From HGM04593 sp045636545 (GTDB lineage Bacteria > Bacteroidota > Bacteroidia > Bacteroidales > Bacteroidaceae): a stretch of DNA of 18,408 nucleotides. The stretch spans positions 1-18,408 of the forward strand of contig JAZTXR010000108.1 in assembly GCA_045636545.1 (NCBI GenBank), written 5' to 3'. Position numbers and translations under genes: made by a program. The notes beneath the pieces were generated by a model. The model made no database searches and was not told where the DNA came from. It saw only the letters and a list, made by a program, of their open reading frames with translations. This document shows, piece by piece, positions 14,841 through 18,408 of the stretch (position 1 is the stretch's first letter; each line of letters begins with the position of its first letter).

Positions 14841-16133
14841 ATGGGATATTTATTCACATCAGAATCAGTTTCAGAGGGACACCCCGACAAGGTAGCCGAC
14901 CAGATTTCGGATGCCGTTCTTGACCAACTCATTGCATTCGACCCACAGTCTAAGGTCGCTTGCGAGACACTCGTCACAACAGGACAGGTTGTAATTGCCG
15001 GCGAGGTAAAGTCATCGGCATACGTCGACCTGCAGGACATTGCACGCGGCGTAATCAACAAGATAGGTTATACAAAGAGCGAGTATATGTTCGACGGCAA
15101 CTCATGCGGTATCTTCTCGGCCATCCACGAGCAGAGCGCCGACATCAACCGCGGCGTTGAGCGCGAGGATCCGATGTCACAGGGTGCCGGCGACCAGGGA
15201 ATGATGTTCGGTTACGCGACAAACGAGACCGAGAACTATATGCCCGTTTCGCTCGACCTCTCGCACCTTATCCTCACCGAGCTTGCCGAGATTCGCCGCG
15301 AGGGCAAGGAGATGACCTACCTGCGCCCGGACTCAAAGAGCCAGGTGACCATCGAGTACAATGACGAGAACAAGCCCGTGCGCATTGACACCATCGTCGT
15401 ATCGACACAGCATGACGATTTCATACAGCCCACAGAAGAGGGCAAAGAGGCGCAGCTGGCTGCCGATGCTGCACAGATTGCAAAGATAAAGGAGGATGTG
15501 CTGAACATCCTCATGCCACGTGTCAAGGCCAAGATTACATCGCAGAGCGTGCTTGCACTCTTCAATGACGATATCAAGTACCACGTCAACCCGACAGGAA
15601 AGTTCGTTATCGGTGGCCCGCACGGCGACACAGGCCTCACCGGCCGCAAAATCATCGTCGACACATACGGAGGCAAGGGAGCACACGGTGGTGGCGCATT
15701 CAGCGGCAAGGACCCCAGCAAAGTAGACCGCAGTGCAGCCTACGCGGCACGCCACATTGCAAAGAACCTTGTTGCGGCAGGCGTTGCCGATGAGGCTCTC
15801 ATCCAGCTCTCATACGCCATTGGCGTTGCCGAGCCTGTCAGCGTGTTCGTGAATACATACGGCACAGCGAAGGTTACCCTCACCGACGGTGAGATTGCCC
15901 AGAAGGTCAAGGCTCTATTTGACCTGCGCCCAAAGGCCATCGAGGAGCGCCTGAAGCTGCGTAACCCAATCTACAGCGAGACAGCATCATACGGTCACGT
16001 TGGCCGCACACCACAAGTGGTGACAAAGGTGTTCACATCGCGCTATCTCGAGAGCAAGACCATGGAGGTAGAGCTCTTCACATGGGAGAAACTCGACTAT
16101 GTAGAGAAGGTAAAGGAGGCTTTCGCTCTCTAA
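14841..16133 (+). CDS. metK: S-adenosylmethionine synthase
   Basis: This enzyme makes SAM from methionine and ATP in the cytosol. The 430-residue product has the family motifs SEGHPDKVADQISDAVLD (11-28, H14 at the active site), GAGDQGMMFGYA (115-126), GGPHGDTGLTGRKIIVDTYGG (258-278) and GGGAFSGKDPSKVDRSAAY (283-301). It is about 45 residues longer than E. coli MetK (384), the form typical of Bacteroidota; the extra length falls in the middle (about 150-225). The ATG at 14841 gives MGYLFTSESVSEGHPDK, the expected N-terminus. The long leader with a SAM-II-like element suggests repression by its own product. Two plus-strand genes follow closely and may be co-transcribed. Confidence 0.98.
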   Translation: MGYLFTSESVSEGHPDKVADQISDAVLDQLIAFDPQSKVACETLVTTGQVVIAGEVKSSAYVDLQDIARGVINKIGYTKSEYMFDGNSCGIFSAIHEQSADINRGVEREDPMSQGAGDQGMMFGYATNETENYMPVSLDLSHLILTELAEIRREGKEMTYLRPDSKSQVTIEYNDENKPVRIDTIVVSTQHDDFIQPTEEGKEAQLAADAAQIAKIKEDVLNILMPRVKAKITSQSVLALFNDDIKYHVNPTGKFVIGGPHGDTGLTGRKIIVDTYGGKGAHGGGAFSGKDPSKVDRSAAYAARHIAKNLVAAGVADEALIQLSYAIGVAEPVSVFVNTYGTAKVTLTDGEIAQKVKALFDLRPKAIEERLKLRNPIYSETASYGHVGRTPQVVTKVFTSRYLESKTMEVELFTWEKLDYVEKVKEAFAL

Positions 16134-16149
16134 CACCAATCGACAGACA

Positions 16150-16791
16150 ATGCTGAAGTTTGGCGACTGGATAAACCGCAAAAGGCATAACAGGGGGTAC
16201 GGCGTACAGTCCCCCTCTGCCTTTTTCTTTGTCACGCAGGTGTTGCGTGAACGGTTGCCGTACTATGCCTACCCCACACTCGACAGAGCTGTAGGTGGAA
16301 ACAGGTCAAAAAAGGAACATTTCCGCGAGCTGTTCCGCATAACCAACTATCTGCAGCCCACAAGCTGCGTGTCGGTGGGCTCGGCCTGTGCAGCCTGTGC
16401 AATGTTGACAGCAAGACCTGGCGTGCAGCACTATGCTCTAGCACCAGCAACAATGAGCGCCGAAGCAAAGGAGCTGCTCACTTCGAACGGTTGCCAAATA
16501 ATTGAAGGCGCTGAAGAATTGCCCGACATCATTGAGCGCACCGGCACAATTGGCATGCTATACATAAATGCAACAGACGATTCCCACAATTTAATAAAAG
16601 CAGCGCTGCCCCACACAAACAAAAACAGCGTGATTGTTGTTGACGGCATAAACCGCAGCAAGAGGATACGGGAGTGGTGGCTACAGCTTGTACACGACAA
16701 TGCAACGGTCATAACATACGATATGTACAGCTACGGGCTGCTCTTCTTTGACAAAGAGAGGATAAAGCAACACTACACATTGAAAAGATAA
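16150..16791 (+). CDS. Methyltransferase-like protein of a Bacteroidota family, glycine motif degenerate
   Basis: This 213-residue protein resembles a Bacteroidota group usually labelled class I SAM-dependent or O-methyltransferase. Its N-terminal hallmark is HNRGYGVQSPSAFFFVTQVL (13-32) followed by YYAYPTLD (38-45). The C-terminal part has the strand and helix VIVVDGINRSKRIREWW (161-177) and ends in TYDMYSYGLLFFD (189-201). Where motif I normally has a glycine-rich loop, this one reads VSVGSACAACAMLTA (74-88), with only one glycine. SAM binding is therefore not assured and it may be catalytically altered. It starts 16 bp after metK and ends 8 bp before the cobalamin adenosyltransferase gene, so it is probably in one operon with both. 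The substrate is unknown. Confidence 0.6.
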   Translation: MLKFGDWINRKRHNRGYGVQSPSAFFFVTQVLRERLPYYAYPTLDRAVGGNRSKKEHFRELFRITNYLQPTSCVSVGSACAACAMLTARPGVQHYALAPATMSAEAKELLTSNGCQIIEGAEELPDIIERTGTIGMLYINATDDSHNLIKAALPHTNKNSVIVVDGINRSKRIREWWLQLVHDNATVITYDMYSYGLLFFDKERIKQHYTLKR

Positions 16792-16799
16792 CCCTTACA

Positions 16800-17339
16800 A
16801 TGAAAAAAGCGACCATATACACAGGAACGGGCGACAACGGCACCACCTCGCTATGCGGTGGCACACGCGTTGCAAAAGACCACCCGAGAGTAGAAGCCTA
16901 CGGCACTCTCGACGAACTCAACGCCCATCTGGGACTGCTTTCAGCATCGCTTGACAATACAGCAACAATTGGTTTCATCGAAGAAGTGGAGAACTGCATA
17001 TTCACCATCGGGTGCCAACTGGCCGACGAAGAGTGCAAAAAGAGCCTGGTAAACGAAGTTGACATAGAAAAGCTCGAAAGGGAGATAGATGCCATCAGTG
17101 CCTCACTGCCACCGCTGAAAAGCTTCATTCTGCCTGCCGGCAACGAGCAGGCAGCACGCGCCAATGTATGCCGCACCATCTGCCGTCGCGCCGAACGCCA
17201 AATGACAACACTTGCCAAAGAGCACAACATTCCAGCCCATGCAATGGTGTATGTAAACCGTTTGTCCGACTATCTATTCACGCTTCAGCGCCAACTGCTC
17301 AGCGGAAAGGAAAAATTATGGCAAAAGCCTTGCAAATAA
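16800..17339 (+). CDS. Corrinoid adenosyltransferase, PduO type
   Basis: This enzyme transfers the adenosyl group from ATP to cob(I)alamin, making coenzyme B12 for adenosylcobalamin-dependent enzymes. The 179-residue product is a single PduO/CobO-like four-helix domain with the ATP-binding N-terminus YTGTGDNGTTSLCGGTRVAKD (7-27), EAYGTLDELNAHLG (32-45), ANVCRTICRRAER (121-133, active-site arginines) and YVNRLSDYLFTLQR (151-164). It has no PduO C-terminal heme-binding domain. No other B12 genes are in view. In Bacteroidales this enzyme typically serves methylmalonyl-CoA mutase, which is inference here. Confidence 0.92.
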   Translation: MKKATIYTGTGDNGTTSLCGGTRVAKDHPRVEAYGTLDELNAHLGLLSASLDNTATIGFIEEVENCIFTIGCQLADEECKKSLVNEVDIEKLEREIDAISASLPPLKSFILPAGNEQAARANVCRTICRRAERQMTTLAKEHNIPAHAMVYVNRLSDYLFTLQRQLLSGKEKLWQKPCK

Positions 17340-17359
17340 CCAAAATTAGTTTACTTTTG
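17329..17359 (+). promoter_or_regulatory. Promoter of the DUF2795 gene
   Basis: CTTG (17329-17332, one mismatch to TTTG) and TACTTTTG (17352-17359, full match to TAnnTTTG) are 19 bp apart. The promoter begins within the last codons of the adenosyltransferase gene. The predicted leader is about 35 nt and A-rich. Confidence 0.65.
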
Positions 17360-17400
17360 CACGCACTTAACAAAACTAACAAAAAAAACACTATTTAGAT

Positions 17401-17622
17401 ATGTATTGGACACTTGAATTAGCATCAAAATTGGAAGACGCACCATGGCCGGCAACAAAAGACGAACTAATCGACTACGCAGTACGCTCAGGTGCACCAT
17501 TGGAAGTTATAGAAAACTTGCAGGAGATAGAGGATGAGGGCGACGTTTATGAGAGCATCGAGGACATCTGGCCCGACTATCCAAGCAAAGAAGACTTTTT
17601 CTTTGACGAGGAGGAGTATTAA
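17401..17622 (+). CDS. DUF2795 small acidic protein
   Basis: This 73-residue, strongly acidic protein reads MYWTLELASKLEDAPWPATKDELIDYAVRSG..., with the DUF2795 pattern (PWPATKDELIDYAxRxGAPxEVIENLQEIxDEG). An acidic tail follows, ending FFFDEEEY. There is no signal peptide or membrane segment, so it is cytosolic. The family is well conserved in Bacteroidales, but no function is known to me. It has its own promoter and a strong terminator, so it is a single-gene unit, probably well expressed. Confidence 0.85.
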   Translation: MYWTLELASKLEDAPWPATKDELIDYAVRSGAPLEVIENLQEIEDEGDVYESIEDIWPDYPSKEDFFFDEEEY

Positions 17623-17625
17623 GAG

Positions 17626-17656
17626 GTTGATAAAGGTTAAACACACAAATATCAAC
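17626..17656. repeat. 7-bp inverted repeat spaced by 17 bp, possible attachment-site core
   Basis: GTTGATA (17626-17632) and TATCAAC (17650-17656) flank AAGGTTAAACACACAAA. The two arms facing a central spacer resemble core-type sites of tyrosine recombinases. Because a recombinase remnant points toward it, it could be the edge of a former insertion. It might equally be chance pairing just after the DUF2795 stop. Confidence 0.3.
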
Positions 17657-17663
17657 GACTTAC

Positions 17664-17699
17664 AATGACCGACAGGGCAGTCCAGTCGGTCATTTTTTG
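17664..17699 (+). terminator. Rho-independent terminator of the DUF2795 gene
   Basis: A 10-bp perfect stem (AATGACCGAC at 17664-17673, GTCGGTCATT at 17685-17694) has an 11-nt loop and is followed by TTTTTTG. The loop contains GGGCAGT, the reverse complement of the heptamer repeated downstream. Confidence 0.85.
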
Positions 17700-17706
17700 C
17701 CTAAAT

Positions 17707-17926
17707 ACTGCCCAAAAACTGCCCGAAAATGGGGCGAGACTGCCCAAATACTGCCCTGAAACTATTACCAAATCCTCCTGAAAAAAGGAGTAGTAAGTAA
17801 GAGGGATGACACTGCCCAAGCACTGCCCAGATGCTCTACAAGGCACATTTTGCCAAAATTGAGCAAACTGCCCTGACCGCCCGTTGAGGTCAAAATATTG
17901 TCCATAATTTTCTGCTTTCACTGCCC
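17707..17926. repeat. Array of eight ACTGCCC heptamers
   Basis: ACTGCCC occurs at 17707, 17718, 17739, 17750, 17811, 17822, 17867 and 17920 (start positions), all in the same orientation. One inverted copy lies at 17675-17681. Six of the eight form three pairs with exactly 11-bp periodicity, and the first four are spaced 11, 21, 11. That is close to whole helical turns, so proteins bound to them would sit on one face of the DNA. Between the second and third pairs is a hairpin CTCCT/AGGAG (17775-17790). This 340-bp gap (17623-17965) has no convincing gene. Confidence 0.8.
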
Positions 17927-17936
17927 TGAAATGAAA

Positions 17937-17962
17937 AAGGACAAAACCGAAGTTCTGTCCTT
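17937..17962. terminator. Small hairpin after the integrase remnant
   Basis: AAGGACA (17937-17943) and TGTCCTT (17956-17962) form a 7-bp stem with a 12-nt loop, just beyond the stop of the minus-strand recombinase remnant. On the minus strand it is followed by TTTCATTTC, a weak U-rich tail. It may be the old terminator of that gene. Confidence 0.4.
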
Positions 17963-17965
17963 AAT

Positions 17966-18073
17966 TTAATCTAACCTAACATTTAGTTTGTCGCCAACTA
18001 TTTCTGCAATCGTGTTCGGCAGCAATGTCGCATACACCTTCTCCGTCACCAATGTAGAAGCGTGTCCCAGCAT
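17966..18073 (-). pseudogene. C-terminal remnant of a tyrosine recombinase (integrase)
   Basis: From 18073 down, the minus strand reads MLGHASTLVTEKVYATLL, then PNTIAEIVGDKLNVRLD and a TAA stop (35 codons). LGHAS-----T-VYA is the box II end of phage-type integrases, with the active-site H (residue 4) and nucleophile Y (residue 14). The catalytic domain before it is missing: a TGA lies two codons upstream of the Met. Upstream of that stop the same frame is open for about 34 codons and contains CRLKLGN... and IDLNDTTIVL, which may be a scrap of the earlier domain (box I) joined by deletion. It is a decayed mobile-element gene. Confidence 0.7.
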
Positions 18074-18190
18074 TATTCAGAGTACGATGGTCGTATCGTT
18101 AAGGTCGATACCCTCGATGCGGTCAATAGTTTCATTGCCGAGTTTGAGGCGACAACAGATAACAATAACGAGAAATTTTCGCCGTTACTT
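18074..18190 (-). pseudogene. Possible second fragment of the same integrase
   Basis: The minus-strand frame between a TAA (about 18186) and the TGA at 18079-18077 reads RRKFLVIVICCRLKLGN and later IDRIEGIDLNDTTIVL. CRL...IDLN..TIVL looks like the box I region of tyrosine recombinases (GCRL--L--L---DIDL---TI). If so, about 100 residues between it and the LGHAS end have been lost. The match is weak and has no start codon or promoter. Confidence 0.3.
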
Positions 18191-18199
18191 GATTTGAGA

Positions 18200-18231
18200 T
18201 TTGGAACTTTGAATTATTGTTCGTATATTTG
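18200..18231 (+). promoter_or_regulatory. Promoter of the ArsR-family gene
   Basis: TTTG (18200-18203) and TATATTTG (18224-18231) are separated by 20 bp, a perfect Bacteroidota promoter. The ATG at 18254 leaves a leader of about 16 nt. Confidence 0.8.
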
Positions 18232-18236
18232 CGAAC
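18219..18236. promoter_or_regulatory. Operator-like palindrome over the arsR-type promoter
   Basis: GTTCG (18219-18223) and CGAAC (18232-18236) are perfect inverted arms that exactly flank the TATATTTG -7 element. ArsR-family dimers typically bind such palindromes over their own promoter, so autorepression is likely. Confidence 0.65.
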
Positions 18237-18253
18237 GGAAATTGACGAGTACA

Positions 18254-18408
18254 ATGGCAAACAAGGATTATACACTCCATCAAGAGCAGTTGGCACGCTT
18301 TGCGAAGGCAATGGGACACCCTGCCCGCATCGCTATTCTCGAATTTCTTGCCAAGCAGACAGAGTGCTACTTTGGTGATATTCACGAGGAGTTGCCGATT
18401 GCCAAAGC
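18254..18408 (+). CDS. ArsR-family winged-helix regulator, N-terminal part (runs off right edge)
   Basis: The first 51 codons are present. The reading MANKDYTLHQEQLARFAKAM, then GHPARIAILEFLAKQTECYF and GDIHEELPIAK, is an ArsR/SmtB winged-helix start. Helix 1 is followed by the hallmark KAMGHPARIAILEFL (18-32), and the GDIHEELPIAKA end begins the DNA-recognition region. C38 sits where some family members have metal- or redox-sensing cysteines, but a single cysteine is not proof. From general knowledge, close Bacteroidota relatives precede transport or thiol-redox genes; what follows here is out of view. The autoregulatory palindrome lies just upstream. Confidence 0.88.
   Translation, partial: MANKDYTLHQEQLARFAKAMGHPARIAILEFLAKQTECYFGDIHEELPIAK

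Noticed and set aside
14677..14895. A 72-codon plus-strand frame beginning inside the riboswitch
   Set aside because: It overlaps the metK start in another frame, starts within the aptamer's ATGC, and its translation looks random.
17652..17921. Minus-strand frame of 89 codons with repeated SGQYLGS-like segments
   Set aside because: The protein repeats come only from the ACTGCCC DNA repeats, and the frame runs through a terminator. It is not a plausible gene.
17707..17926. CRISPR array
   Set aside because: The repeated unit is only 7 bp with mostly 4-bp spacers and no cas genes nearby.
17988..18197. Plus-strand frame of 69 codons
   Set aside because: It lies antisense to the integrase remnant; the minus-strand reading has the recognisable LGHAS and VYA motifs.
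1..18408. tRNA genes
   Set aside because: I looked for GGTTCAAATCC-type T-arms and acceptor pairs in the gaps. None was convincing; GGTTCAATCACGC at 2617-2629 lacks a matching cloverleaf.

Overview
The window is a stretch of a Bacteroidales-type chromosome (phylum Bacteroidota; genus not decidable from this sequence). The evidence is promoters of the TTTG / TAnnTTTG type with 19-22 bp spacing, near absence of Shine-Dalgarno sites, Bacteroidota-typical families (DUF3098, DUF1599, DUF2795, 430-residue MetK, short TruB) and conserved gene orders. Most of it is housekeeping.

Layout. (1) 1-514: the first ten bases are the 5' end of a 16S rRNA gene on the minus strand. Its leader and promoter follow, then an A/T-rich gap and the dnaG promoter. 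(2) 515-2545: dnaG (+). (3) 2546-2973: a 428-bp gene-free stretch with repeats, a terminator and an inverted-repeat element. (4) 7415-2974 (minus): an operon-like run of polyprenol-phosphate glycosyltransferase, DUF1599, DoxX-like membrane protein, tpiA, SPOR-like protein and folE, with a consensus promoter at 7444-7475. (5) 7590-8918: miaB (+), ending at a bidirectional terminator shared with a small convergent PspC gene. (6) 9396-14543 (+): a tightly packed run of zinc-ribbon methyltransferase, ftsX, DUF3098, uppP, truB, queA and folK, with starts and stops often overlapping by 1 or 4 nt. (7) 14603-17339 (+): a long leader carrying a SAM-II-like riboswitch, then metK, a methyltransferase-like protein and a PduO-type cobalamin adenosyltransferase. 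(8) 17401-17622: a DUF2795 gene with its own promoter and terminator. (9) 17626-18190: what looks like the scar of a mobile element, with an inverted repeat, eight copies of ACTGCCC, and the C-terminal remnant of a tyrosine recombinase. (10) 18254 to the right edge: the start of an ArsR-family regulator, with an operator-like palindrome over its own promoter.

How the genes fit together (inference from known pathways). FolE makes dihydroneopterin triphosphate, which feeds both folate (FolK acts later) and queuosine (QueA acts late). MetK makes the S-adenosylmethionine used by QueA, MiaB and the methyltransferases, and the SAM-II-like element would let that product regulate metK. FtsX, UppP, the glycosyltransferase and the SPOR protein act at the envelope.

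I found no complete new defence or mobile system. The items most worth a second look are the metK leader, the helically phased ACTGCCC array beside the integrase remnant, and a perfect 12-bp hairpin buried in folK codons.
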